Shown: in pieces, positions 1 through 8,030 of the stretch
Position numbering within the stretch: position 1 is the first letter of the stretch
Layout of the letters: each line of letters starts with the position of its first letter
Origin: Candidatus Methanoperedens sp.
GTDB taxonomy: Archaea > Halobacteriota > Methanosarcinia > Methanosarcinales > Methanoperedenaceae
NCBI GenBank assembly: GCA_027460525.1
Contig: JAPZAS010000012.1
Span: 1 to 64,000, forward strand
Direction of reading: 5' to 3'
DNA: 64,000 nt
Program-made: the position numbers and the translations under genes
Notes under the pieces: generated by a model
Told to the model about the DNA's origin: nothing
Database searches by the model: none
What the model saw: only the letters and a program-made list of their open reading frames with translations

Positions 1-159
1 GTTTGGGTAGGCTGACTACGCTCTTTTTCGTGTCTTAGGGCGGCCACTGTGGCTTCGAGCCCGTTGTCGCGCCTGTACTCGTCTAACCATGCTTGGTAGC
101 AGGCAGCCACAACTGCAATCACACAGACGGAGACGTAATACTTCGCTGAAAGCGCCTTT
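1..159 (-). other. Unrelated sequence joined to the truncated thrS gene
   Basis: From about base 160 leftwards the reading no longer matches threonyl-tRNA synthetase. In another minus-strand frame the stretch reads without a stop to the window edge. It gives a short hydrophobic helix ([18 protein letters not shown]) followed by a charged, probably helical tail ([20 protein letters not shown]). This looks like a small single-pass membrane protein, somewhat like a phage spanin or similar accessory protein, but I do not recognise the family. Its own start is not visible. It is either a real insertion or rearrangement in thrS or an assembly join, and the sequence alone does not separate these. 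Confidence 0.4.
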
Positions 160-1125
160 TCTGTACGATATGGTCATGTCGTGGTTCATGAGGAACTGCC
201 CGAAGCATGCGGCGAAGCGAAGGAAAAGCTGCTTCTTGTCTGCCTCGATAGAATATTGCCGCGCAGGGAAGCGGTCGAGGTATTTTTTAAGAGTGGGATG
301 GTTCATATCATACATCAGGGGCGTCTCAACTTCCATTGCACCCTTTTTTGCGGTTTCATCCAGCACATAGGTCTCAATAAGGCTCTTCATAAGCCGCCCC
401 TTGGGATAGAAACGCATATTCCCCGAATCTGAGCCAGGCTCATAATCCGCAAGCTCAAGCCTCCTCATGAGTTCTACGTGAGGAGGGATTTTGTCAACGG
501 CGCGGCTCTTGTGAATCTCATAATTTACGAATTTCTTAAGATTGTCATGCCCTGTAAAATCAAAATTCTCAGGCTTGAGTAATTCACCCTCAGGCGTCAG
601 TATGTGCCAGTATGACGTCGCTTTTGCCTCGGATTTCAGGGCTTCAGATACCACTTCCTCCTTAGCCGTTTCCTTTATGACCGTAACGCATTTTTCCTCG
701 CCGCCTGTCCTTATTGTTCTTGAAAGCTCTGAAAGCGGGTGCCCCTTGCACTTTATTGTGAAGGATTTATACCAGCCGAAGGGTGCGCGCTTAACTTCAA
801 ATTTTGCCTCCTTAAGTAATTCTTCAAGGTTTTTCAGGGCTTCAATAGCCGCTTTTGGGGAGGAGAGGCTTGAACTCAGGTGTGCGTAGGGATATAACAT
901 CACGCGGTTTGTCTTTACCTGTTCCGTGACTTTTCTTATTTCCTCTGCTGTCTGTTGAGCGGCATATTCGATGTTTTCTTCATCATTCTTCTCAACAGCC
1001 ACAAAAACCGTGAGGGCTTCCTCCATCCGCCCTTTTTTCAGGGTATCGTCTATTTTCTCAGCAACAGGCGTGCTTCTTTTGGTCTCGTATTCTATGTAGT
1101 CTGAATGAATGAGCAGTATCTGCAT
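160..1125 (-). CDS. thrS: Threonyl-tRNA synthetase, archaeal type, 3' half missing
   Basis: This enzyme charges tRNA-Thr in the cytoplasm. The first ~145 residues ([14 protein letters not shown], then [11 protein letters not shown] and [10 protein letters not shown]) are the archaeal N-terminal editing domain that removes mischarged serine. The class II catalytic core starts near residue 195 and runs through [22 protein letters not shown]. About 322 codons are intact. The family is near 600 residues, so the rest of the catalytic core and the anticodon-binding domain are lost. After the arginine at 160-162 the frame runs into an unrelated tail and stops at base 16. I chose the ATG at 1125 over an in-frame ATG 18 bases upstream because family members begin at this motif and a GTGAT ribosome-binding site lies just before it. 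As it stands the product cannot aminoacylate. Confidence 0.9.
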
Positions 1126-1128
1126 GGT

Positions 1129-1133
1129 ATCAC
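1129..1133 (-). promoter_or_regulatory. Ribosome-binding site GTGAT for thrS
   Basis: GTGAT lies three bases before the chosen ATG. It is complementary to the ATCAC near the 3' end of archaeal 16S rRNA. It decides the start in favour of the inner ATG, and the same kind of site recurs before the genes at 18287 and 39749. Confidence 0.55.
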
Positions 1134-1210
1134 TTTCTCGCATCTACACTGCTATTAAGCTTAAAGTTTTGTCGGTTTTAAAAACAGGTTCAATTCGTGG
1201 TGGTATTATC

Positions 1211-4084
1211 CTAATGTGCAATATCATTAGTGGAAACCTTTTTTGCCAGTTCCTTACGTATTTTCAAAGCCTCTGTGTATGCCTTCTCCGCATCCTCAAA
1301 CTTATTTAGATGGCCATATAAGATTCCAAGATTGTTCTGAACCCTAGCGACTTCAGGCAGGTAAGCATCTGGATTCTTTTTTGCCACTTCCTTACTTATT
1401 TTCAAAGCCTCTATAAGTGCCTTCTTCGCATCCTCAAACCTTTCTAAATCGCTGTATAAGATTCCAAGATTGTTCTGAACCTTAGCGACTGCAGGAAGGT
1501 AAGCATCTGGACTCTTTTTTGCCAGTTCCTTACGTATTTTCAAAGCCTCTGTGTATGCCTTCCTCGCATCCTCAAACTTATTTAGATGCCTATATAAGGT
1601 TCCAAGATTGTTCTGAGTTGCAGCGACATCAGGAAGATAAGCATCTGGACTCTTTTTTGCCAGTTCCTTACGTATTTTCAAAGCCTCTGTGAATACCCTC
1701 CTTGCGTCCTCAAACTTTTTTAGATGCCTATATAAGATTCCAAGATTGTTCTGATTTGTAGCGACTTCAGGCAGGTAAGCATCTGGACTCTTTTTTGCCA
1801 GTTCCTTACTTATTTTCAAAGCCTCTGTGTATGCCTTCTCCGCGTCCTCAAACTTTTTTAGGTGGCTATATAAGATTCCAAGATTGTTCTGAGCTCCTGC
1901 GACATAACGCAGGTAAGCATCTGGACTCTTTTTTGCCAGTTTCTTATAAAATTTCAAAGTCTCTGTAAATGCCTTCTCCGCATCCTCAAACTTTTTTAGA
2001 TCACCATATAAGGTTCCAAGATTGTTCTGAACACTAGCGACTTCAGGTAGGTAAGCATCAGGATTCTTTTTTGCCAGTTCCTTACTTATTTTCAAAGCCT
2101 CTATAAGTGCCTTCTTCGCATCCTCAAACCTTTCTAAATCGCTGTATAAGATTCCAAGATTGTTCTGAGCCCTAGCAACATAAGGCAGGTAAGCATCTGG
2201 ACTCTTCTTTGCCAGTTTCTTATAAAATTTCAAAGCCTCCTTGTAAGACCTCTCTGCGTCCTCGAACTTATTTAGATTGCTATATAGGATTCCGAGTGTC
2301 CCCAATATAGATGCCTTTTCATCGTCTCCAAAGTAATTTTTCAGTTCCTCGCCAACATCTATAAGCCTTTTAAAACCATAGTGTACCGGTCTTAAATTTT
2401 CGCTTAAACCCAAGAAAATATTAATTAATTTTGCATCTTGGCTTAATTTTGAACTGTGATATAAAATTTCTACAACATCATCGTAATCTTGGAATTTCTC
2501 ACTTTTATTTTTATAATATTCAATCGCCTTTCCATGCATCTCTTTTTCATCTCCTTTCATCGCCTCCTGTATATGTTTATACGAGAATCTGTATATTCCA
2601 TCATCTCCCCTTCTTTTTTCTAAGAAACCAGTATCAATCAGTTCTCTAAAAATTTTATTAAAATCTGTAGGGTAAATTCGCTTAATTGCTTCAACATCAA
2701 GATTAGTTTCCAAATCTGTATTAATGACCGATAGATTCTTTAATAAAATAAATGCGTCTTTGCTAAGGACTTCCTCTATCACCCTGCTTAAGAACTCTGC
2801 AACATGATCAGGATTTGATAAATCAAACGCCTGTTTGTACTCTTTAAGTTTCTGAAAATTTATCATCTCATTATTTCTTACGAGTATTTCCGTGAAAACA
2901 GGATGTCCTTCAGATATATCTTTAATTTTCTCCTTTACTTCATCACTGATTTCTTCATCCAAACGATAAGCTATCAAGTCTATAAGTTCTCCTCTATCTT
3001 CAGCATCAATTCCAGTAAGATGGAGTTCGTTTTTTGTCAAACCCATTTTCTTTTTTGATGCGAGAACCATGTTCCTGTGCGTATTTTTTACTAATTCCTT
3101 AACATCATCATCCGCCAATTGAAAATCATCAATAAATAAGAATATATTTTCATTCTCAATTTTACCTGCAATTATTCTAATCTTTTCGTCTTTCTGTTTC
3201 GTTCTTATTCCATCAGGAACAGATAAAGCATACATAATATCATCCAGTGCTATTTTATTTCCGATGGTCTCATATTGATTCTTCTTGAAATTTTCTCTAA
3301 AAAATTTATATCCTGAATCAGTTATATAAGATTGTTTCGTACCCACTGTAACAATTTTCATCCCGTTTAATCTTTGAATGATCAAAGCTACATGAATCAA
3401 AGTTGTTTTGCCAATCCCTCCAACACCATAAACTTCAACACTTTCATCCATTTTTTCAAGTAAATCTTTCAGTTCTTCTTTTCTCCCGCAAAAATCCTTA
3501 AGATTTATCTTTCCTTCAGAATACCATTTTCCAATATTAGTAGCCAAATGTCCAGTTATTGTTTTAATATCATCAATATCTATGCTTGGACAGAATTCCA
3601 TTTCTGCTTCTTCTTTAAATCTCCAAACTTTTTTTGCAACTTCAAAATAGTGTTCAATTTCGTCACTATTCAATTCATTTAAAATCGAACTGTCCTTAAC
3701 TTGTCGCCAATCAATTTCCTTCCATTCCTTTAGAATTCTTATCGTATCCCAGCCTTTATCAATTATATAAGCCAGATGAGGTTTATTATCTGCCAAAGCT
3801 ACTTTATATTCACAATGAGTATAGGATATTTCACCAAGGGTGCATTCTTCTTTACAATCTTTGACTTTACATTCTTTCAAAAAAGAACCGTAATAAGGAG
3901 AGATAAGAAAAATCACAATATCACTGTCTTTCAATTTTTTGATGGCAATTTCTTGGGATGTTTTTCCGTCAGGAAAAAAATCCTCCATGCCGACAGTAAG
4001 GAGAGCAGGTTTTAATTTATCACGAAGGAGTTTTCTTTCTTTTTCCATATCTCGAAAAGTTGAGCTTATAAATACTTTTATCAT
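1211..4084 (-). CDS. DUF4062 - NTPase - TPR protein (STAND-like)
   Basis: The protein has about 957 residues in three parts. Residues 1-95 (IKVFISSTFRDMEKERKLL) are a DUF4062 domain, a TIR-like fold common at the front of signalling NTPases. Next is a P-loop NTPase with Walker A GVGGIGKT near 219-226 and Walker B IFLFIDDF near 315. Eight 46-residue TPR units of the kinesin-light-chain kind follow from about 596. This is the layout of STAND proteins, in which the repeats sense a ligand and the NTPase drives assembly; many act in anti-phage defence. That role is an inference here. The ATG at 4084 is preferred because DUF4062 starts right after it; an in-frame ATG at 4177 would add 31 unmatched residues. 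No partner effector gene is adjacent. Confidence 0.8.
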   Translation of the reverse strand: MIKVFISSTFRDMEKERKLLRDKLKPALLTVGMEDFFPDGKTSQEIAIKKLKDSDIVIFLISPYYGSFLKECKVKDCKEECTLGEISYTHCEYKVALADNKPHLAYIIDKGWDTIRILKEWKEIDWRQVKDSSILNELNSDEIEHYFEVAKKVWRFKEEAEMEFCPSIDIDDIKTITGHLATNIGKWYSEGKINLKDFCGRKEELKDLLEKMDESVEVYGVGGIGKTTLIHVALIIQRLNGMKIVTVGTKQSYITDSGYKFFRENFKKNQYETIGNKIALDDIMYALSVPDGIRTKQKDEKIRIIAGKIENENIFLFIDDFQLADDDVKELVKNTHRNMVLASKKKMGLTKNELHLTGIDAEDRGELIDLIAYRLDEEISDEVKEKIKDISEGHPVFTEILVRNNEMINFQKLKEYKQAFDLSNPDHVAEFLSRVIEEVLSKDAFILLKNLSVINTDLETNLDVEAIKRIYPTDFNKIFRELIDTGFLEKRRGDDGIYRFSYKHIQEAMKGDEKEMHGKAIEYYKNKSEKFQDYDDVVEILYHSSKLSQDAKLINIFLGLSENLRPVHYGFKRLIDVGEELKNYFGDDEKASILGTLGILYSNLNKFEDAERSYKEALKFYKKLAKKSPDAYLPYVARAQNNLGILYSDLERFEDAKKALIEALKISKELAKKNPDAYLPEVASVQNNLGTLYGDLKKFEDAEKAFTETLKFYKKLAKKSPDAYLRYVAGAQNNLGILYSHLKKFEDAEKAYTEALKISKELAKKSPDAYLPEVATNQNNLGILYRHLKKFEDARRVFTEALKIRKELAKKSPDAYLPDVAATQNNLGTLYRHLNKFEDARKAYTEALKIRKELAKKSPDAYLPAVAKVQNNLGILYSDLERFEDAKKALIEALKISKEVAKKNPDAYLPEVARVQNNLGILYGHLNKFEDAEKAYTEALKIRKELAKKVSTNDIAH
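1238..2296 (-). repeat. Tandem 138-bp coding repeats (eight TPR units)
   Basis: The 3' part of the DUF4062-NTPase gene holds seven full 138-bp units and one partial unit. Each encodes LGxLYxxLxxFEDA...KKxPDAYLPxVAxxQNN. The motif ATTCCAAGATTGTTCTGA recurs every 138 bases, for example at 1323 and 1461. Units two (2158-2021) and seven (1468-1331) are nearly identical to each other although five units apart, which points to recent duplication or gene conversion. The copy number may therefore vary between strains. Confidence 0.9.
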
Positions 4085-4566
4085 TTTATCCACATCTTTT
4101 CTATACCCTTGTTCATTAACAATTAATTCTCTTTCATATATATATTCCCCATAAAACCGTGACTCTGATTGAATCAAAGAATAAAATTAAAATCAAAATT
4201 TTTGCACCATATCCTAAATGAATTCATCTCCCGATTCATACGACCAATTATTGGATATGAACCAAGACGTTTTAATTCGTATTGATAAATTGAAACGGTC
4301 TCGCTTTTAAGCGAAAAAGAGTGACTGATTCACCGCGGAGGCGCGCAAAGCCTGAGTCGAGCCTCTGCGGCTTTGCGGTATCCTCATCGAATAAAAACAC
4401 AAAGCGCACAAAGAACGCAAAGTGCAGCTTGTTAAAAATTTCACCAAGAGTTCTTTTTGAGTTCGCTGTTATCCATTGTCGTCCACCCGATGCCAAGGTG
4501 CGGGTCGATGAGAGTAGAATAGAAGGTTACGGAGTTATTAGTATGCCGGTCTTTATCACTGGCACA
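4085..4566. other. Intergenic stretch with a G/C-rich repeat element
   Basis: I see no convincing gene here. The stretch contains an inverted repeat (GCAAAGCC at 4345-4352 and GGCTTTGC at 4369-4376) and a run of degenerate CACAAAG/CGCAAAG motifs at about 4395-4425. An 18-base segment is shared with 5461-5478. The short frames that can be read through it are low-complexity products of these repeats. Confidence 0.5.
4362..4379. repeat. Intergenic motif, copy 1
   Basis: CCTCTGCGGCTTTGCGGT occurs here and again, identical, at 5461-5478. Both copies lie in non-coding sequence between minus-strand genes. Here the motif forms part of an inverted repeat. Confidence 0.7.
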
Positions 4567-5025
4567 TCATGCCAATAATTCGCTAAGAGCATCCCGCACA
4601 TGATAAACTTTAAAGGCGGCTTTCTTTGCTTTGATTCTATCTATAAAATCCTCTTTATCCAGGGATATAAGCATGGTCTTAAAATCAAGCGATGTCTGTA
4701 AGTAAAAGGCATCGGCTGAATAAACCCGATACTTTAAGCCAGTTTTTCCGACCCTTTCGCACTGAATGCGAGAACCATAATCTTCCAGATGGTAAACCAT
4801 TTTATAAAAATCCTTCAATGCCTTCTTTGCCGCAGATTCGCCTTTTGTCTTTCCAATTGCATTGTATAGCTCTGTAATACAGATTGGGGGTTGATAGAGC
4901 AGGAATGATGTTCCCACATAACCCAATATCTCACTGCATTCTTTGCTATATTCTTCATTATTTTTTACAGCAGAAATAAGCACGTTAGAATCAAGAGTTA
5001 CCCTTGTATTAATAACCCCTCGCAT
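4567..5025 (-). CDS. PIN-domain protein, VapC-like toxin candidate
   Basis: This 152-residue protein has the PIN ribonuclease pattern. The expected acidic metal ligands are visible as D12 (TLDSN), E52 (ITELYNA), D105 (SADAFYLQ) and D123 (LISLDKED). PIN proteins of this size are usually Mg-dependent RNases that act as toxins in VapBC-type systems. The start ATG at 5025 overlaps the end of the small upstream gene by 17 bases, so the two are probably translated together. The next gene region downstream is non-coding. The toxin role is inferred from the domain and the pairing. Confidence 0.75.
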   Translation of the reverse strand: MRGVINTRVTLDSNVLISAVKNNEEYSKECSEILGYVGTSFLLYQPPICITELYNAIGKTKGESAAKKALKDFYKMVYHLEDYGSRIQCERVGKTGLKYRVYSADAFYLQTSLDFKTMLISLDKEDFIDRIKAKKAAFKVYHVRDALSELLA

Positions 5026-5233
5026 GCTTTCGCTCTTTTCTTACAAGTTCAACGGAACTTATTTCGATTTTATCCTGAACCTCTTTCAGCTTTAAAAAAT
5101 CCAGCGCAGCTTTATGCATCCCTCTTTTTTGTTTTACAATAGGAACTTCTATCTGAGAATATAGACCTCTCCTTAATTCCTGTATCTCTTTTTCTAATTT
5201 CTTCATCCGACCCAGCACTTTCTGTACTTGCAT
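5009..5233 (-). CDS. Small putative antitoxin paired with the PIN protein
   Basis: This 74-residue, highly charged protein begins with a predicted coiled coil (VLGRMKKLEKEIQELRRGL) and has a basic C-terminal half. It sits directly upstream of, and overlaps, the PIN-domain gene, which is the usual antitoxin position. I do not recognise a standard DNA-binding antitoxin fold such as AbrB, RHH or Phd in it. Its role is inferred from context. It could also be an unrelated small helical protein. Confidence 0.55.
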   Translation of the reverse strand: MQVQKVLGRMKKLEKEIQELRRGLYSQIEVPIVKQKRGMHKAALDFLKLKEVQDKIEISSVELVRKERKHARGY

Positions 5234-5460
5234 ATCATTCTCTATTTGCTTGTCAATTCTTAAGCTTATTTCTTGAACTTTGACTCATTCTTGCACCAAT
5301 CCTGTCAAAACGACTCTGTCTTACCGGCACCCCACACCCAATCCACAGCATCCCGCTGCAAAACTCAAGAACGGCGCCGAACAGTCAAAAATAATTCAGC
5401 CATCCTATTCCCAGACCACGGCGCCGACACAAAATGCGATAACCCCCAAAATCTTTGCGC

Positions 5461-5478
5461 CCTCTGCGGCTTTGCGGT
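5461..5478. repeat. Intergenic motif, copy 2
   Basis: This is an exact second copy of the 18-base motif at 4362-4379. It lies nine bases beyond the stop codon of the minus-strand HIT gene, inside a 253-base non-coding gap (5234-5486) in which I see no other supported feature. Confidence 0.7.
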
Positions 5479-5486
5479 GATTTAGA

Positions 5487-5828
5487 TTAAATTTCACTTC
5501 TCGCCCACCCGCCTATGAGATGTATGTGCAGATGGAAGATTATCTGTCCTCCTCCCCTGCCTACGTTTATTATCACTTTGTAGCCGCTCTCGTCTATCCC
5601 CAGTATTCTCGCAATTTCCTTCGCCTTGAGAATCATCCTGGAGATGATGGCGCTGTGGCGCTCATCAAGGGAATTTACGCTTTCAATATGCTCCACAGGA
5701 AGAATAAGCACATGGACAGGCGCTTTAGGTCTTGTATCGTGAAAGACCACCATGTTCTCATCCCTGTAAATAAAATTTGCAGGCGCCTCGCCTTTAATGA
5801 TTTTGCAGAAGATGCAGTCGCTGGTCAT
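5487..5828 (-). CDS. HIT family protein (HINT-like nucleotide hydrolase)
   Basis: This is a complete 113-residue HIT protein. It has the CIFCKIIKGEAPA start typical of the HINT branch, including the CxxC zinc pair, and the histidine triad HLHIHL at residues 99-104 with H101 as the expected nucleophile. HINT-type proteins hydrolyse purine nucleoside phosphoramidates and related AMP conjugates. The precise substrate cannot be read from the sequence. It follows the PD-(D/E)XK-like gene by 14 bases on the same strand and is probably co-transcribed with it. Confidence 0.9.
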   Translation of the reverse strand: MTSDCIFCKIIKGEAPANFIYRDENMVVFHDTRPKAPVHVLILPVEHIESVNSLDERHSAIISRMILKAKEIARILGIDESGYKVIINVGRGGGQIIFHLHIHLIGGWARSEI

Positions 5829-5842
5829 AACATTGCCTTTTC

Positions 5843-6385
5843 TTATGAAATCTGGTTTTGAATTTCTGAACTGTTTTTTAGATATTCTACTATTTTTTCT
5901 CGAATAATTGTATGCAAATCGAACTCTATTTCATCATCGAGTTTTTCCAATGGAAAAATAACGCAAGGATACTTGTTAGGATTATTATTGAAATCCTGAT
6001 TTTGAGTTATAAATAACGGTATGATAGATTCATAGGGAAATTTTTCTTTATAAGCAGCGATATAATCATCCATTCTACGCCTAGCAATTCTTCTCGCATT
6101 TTTTTTATTTTCACTCGAACCTTCATAAAACTTAATCTCGATAGCAATTACAATTCCATGCCCGTTTAATGAGGTGGATAGTTCCATATCAGGAGTTAAA
6201 TCTCCAATAAGTGGAAATAGGTTAAGCGAGCACCCATCTCTATTGCTAAAATACAATTCAAAACGCCTCTTAATTAAATATTCATAAACAGAAGTTTTAT
6301 TTTTCAGATCGGATTTGTCTTCAATCGGACTTGCACAATATTTATACAAATCCTTTAACATTAGACTCTTTTTATGATTGTTCAT
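5843..6385 (-). CDS. Hypothetical protein with PD-(D/E)XK nuclease-like motif
   Basis: I do not recognise a named family for this 180-residue protein. A PD...EXK arrangement is visible: P65-D66 (TPDMEL), then E83-I-K85 (IAIEIKF) after a strand, followed by a basic helix (KKNARRIARRRMDDY). This spacing fits the restriction-endonuclease-like fold, so a DNA- or RNA-cleaving role is possible. The protein is lysine- and asparagine-rich and its gene is A/T-richer than its neighbours, which hints at later acquisition. It lies 11 bases after the small gene ending at 6397 and 14 bases before the HIT gene. Confidence 0.55.
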   Translation of the reverse strand: MNNHKKSLMLKDLYKYCASPIEDKSDLKNKTSVYEYLIKRRFELYFSNRDGCSLNLFPLIGDLTPDMELSTSLNGHGIVIAIEIKFYEGSSENKKNARRIARRRMDDYIAAYKEKFPYESIIPLFITQNQDFNNNPNKYPCVIFPLEKLDDEIEFDLHTIIREKIVEYLKNSSEIQNQIS

Positions 6386-6396
6386 AAAATAATCCT

Positions 6397-6687
6397 TTAT
6401 TGTAACGCAAGCACCTTCTCCAGCATCTCAAACCTGCTCACCGCAAGCTCCTTGCTTGCAATGCGCCTGATTATGGCGCGCCCTGTATCGAAAACTATGA
6501 TCTTCTCAACAGGCGGGTTTGTAAGTATGAGCATCTCGTTGTCAGGAGTAACCTGCACGCTATCGAAATGTTTTTTAAGCTCTTCAACTGCATCCTGCGT
6601 TATTTTTATACTGCCGAGCTCAGCCTCCCCGCTGAATAAATCCTCCTCTCCTTTTGTGAAACACGGGTCGATGGTAATTATTTTCAT
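6397..6687 (-). CDS. Conserved-looking small protein of unknown function
   Basis: This 96-residue soluble protein (MKIITIDPCFTKGEEDLF) has no transmembrane segment, signal peptide or catalytic motif that I recognise. Base composition and codon use match the housekeeping neighbours, and the frame is clean from ATG to stop, so it is probably real. It opens a minus-strand run ahead of the PD-(D/E)XK-like and HIT genes. No function is proposed. Confidence 0.6.
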   Translation of the reverse strand: MKIITIDPCFTKGEEDLFSGEAELGSIKITQDAVEELKKHFDSVQVTPDNEMLILTNPPVEKIIVFDTGRAIIRRIASKELAVSRFEMLEKVLALQ

Positions 6688-6720
6688 AAAACTGTGCCTT
6701 TAACTTAAACAAATTAGCAA

Positions 6721-6749
6721 ATCTGCGTTCATCTGCGTTTATCTGCGGT
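6721..6749. repeat. Short tandem ATCTGCG repeat overlapping the coaBC 3' end
   Basis: Three ATCTGCG units, separated by TT(C/T), run from 6721 to 6749. The last two units encode the end of CoaBC (ETADKRR, stop at 6729-6731). The repeat therefore supplies the gene's final codons and stop. Confidence 0.7.
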
Positions 6750-7946
6750 TTCTATACCAAGAATATCTTCAACTTTATCCATGATTTCCTTTGCTATCTC
6801 ACTTTTGGTTCCCGAAACCCGCTTAACCGTGTCATCGATAATATAAACATCGTTTGTATCCGCTCCCATGCCGCCTCTTGATACATCGTTTGCCACAACC
6901 ATGCTGAGCCCGGAGGCTTCCAGCGATTCGCGCGCCCTTCTTACCAGTTCCTCTTCCGTTACGCCAGTTTCTGCTTTAAAGCCAATAATTTTCAGTTCAG
7001 GGTATTTTGAACGCACCTCTTTGATGAGTTTGGGCGCTGGCTTCAGGGTCAGCGTAACCTCTTTACCCGATTTTATCTTATTCTTGGATGGAGTAACTGT
7101 AAAATCCGATATCGCAGCTGCGCTTATCAGCAGGTCGTATCCCTTACCAAGCTCCCCAAGCACGGTATCGGTCATATCCCTCGCGCTCTCTACATCGAAT
7201 TCGCATATCCCCTGAAACCCGATGCATCCCCTGTGAACAAGAGTGACATCCGCTCCTCTCCTGAAAGCCTCAAGCGCAAGCTCGATTCCTGTCTTTCCGG
7301 AGGCGCGGTTGGTTAGTATCCTGATGGGGTCAATAGCCTCTGCGGTTGCGCCCCCTGTGATAAGGATGCGTTTGCCCGCCAGCGATTTCCCTCCAAGTGC
7401 CCTCTCCACCCGAAGCACGATTTCTTCATTTGTGGCTATCTTAGCCGCGCCTTCTTCGGTTATGGGATTCACGAATTCAACTCCCAACTCAACGAGTTTC
7501 CCTGTGTTCTCAATAACTATCGGGTGGTCGTACATGGATTCATGCATCGCAGGCACTATTATTATCGGGATACCTGAGCCAAAAGCCGTTGTCGCAAAGG
7601 TTGTGACCGGCGTATCGTCTATCCCGTGTGCCATCTTCCCGATGGTGTTCGCAGTACACGGCGCGATCAGCAAAAGAGAAGCCCTTCCACCGATTCCGCA
7701 GAATTCCACATGTTCCACATCGCCTGTTATTTCTGTAATCACCGGATTGCCCGTAGCATAGCGCATGGCTTCAGGATTCAGGATTTTCTGCGCAGCCTGC
7801 GTCATTACGGCATACACACTTGCGCCACGCCTTCTCAATTCACGGGCAAGCTCAACGCACCGCACGGCTGCGATGCTGCCCGTGATTCCAAGGACTATGG
7901 TCATGCCTTCGAGTGAGTTTGAGGACTGGATTATTTGAGCACTCAT
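6729..7946 (-). CDS. coaBC: Phosphopantothenoylcysteine decarboxylase / phosphopantothenate-cysteine ligase
   Basis: This bifunctional enzyme makes 4'-phosphopantetheine for coenzyme A. The N-terminal flavoprotein half (CoaC) shows VLGITGSIAAV, APCTANTIGKMAHGIDDTP and PAMHESMYDHP. The C-terminal ligase half (CoaB) begins near residue 190 with RILITGGATAEAIDPIRILTNRASGKTG. Total length, about 405 residues, is normal. I chose the ATG at 7946 over the GTG one codon upstream. The gene is divergent from the DUF166 gene across an ~84-base gap that must hold both promoters. Its last codons lie in an ATCTGCG repeat. Confidence 0.95.
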   Translation of the reverse strand: MSAQIIQSSNSLEGMTIVLGITGSIAAVRCVELARELRRRGASVYAVMTQAAQKILNPEAMRYATGNPVITEITGDVEHVEFCGIGGRASLLLIAPCTANTIGKMAHGIDDTPVTTFATTAFGSGIPIIIVPAMHESMYDHPIVIENTGKLVELGVEFVNPITEEGAAKIATNEEIVLRVERALGGKSLAGKRILITGGATAEAIDPIRILTNRASGKTGIELALEAFRRGADVTLVHRGCIGFQGICEFDVESARDMTDTVLGELGKGYDLLISAAAISDFTVTPSKNKIKSGKEVTLTLKPAPKLIKEVRSKYPELKIIGFKAETGVTEEELVRRARESLEASGLSMVVANDVSRGGMGADTNDVYIIDDTVKRVSGTKSEIAKEIMDKVEDILGIETADKRR

Positions 7947-8030
7947 CACTTTCTTTTACAGTGTAAAAAGATAAGAAGGTTTTGATTAAATTCCGCAAGA
8001 CCAAAATACTAAAGCGACAATAATAAATCA

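Noticed and set aside
1238-2296. Regular 138-bp repeats that could suggest a CRISPR or satellite array
   Set aside because: The repeats are in frame, have no spacers, and encode TPR helices.
5273-5485. A 70-codon plus-strand frame in the gap before the HIT gene
   Set aside because: It has no ribosome-binding site, low-complexity content, and runs through the intergenic repeat motif.
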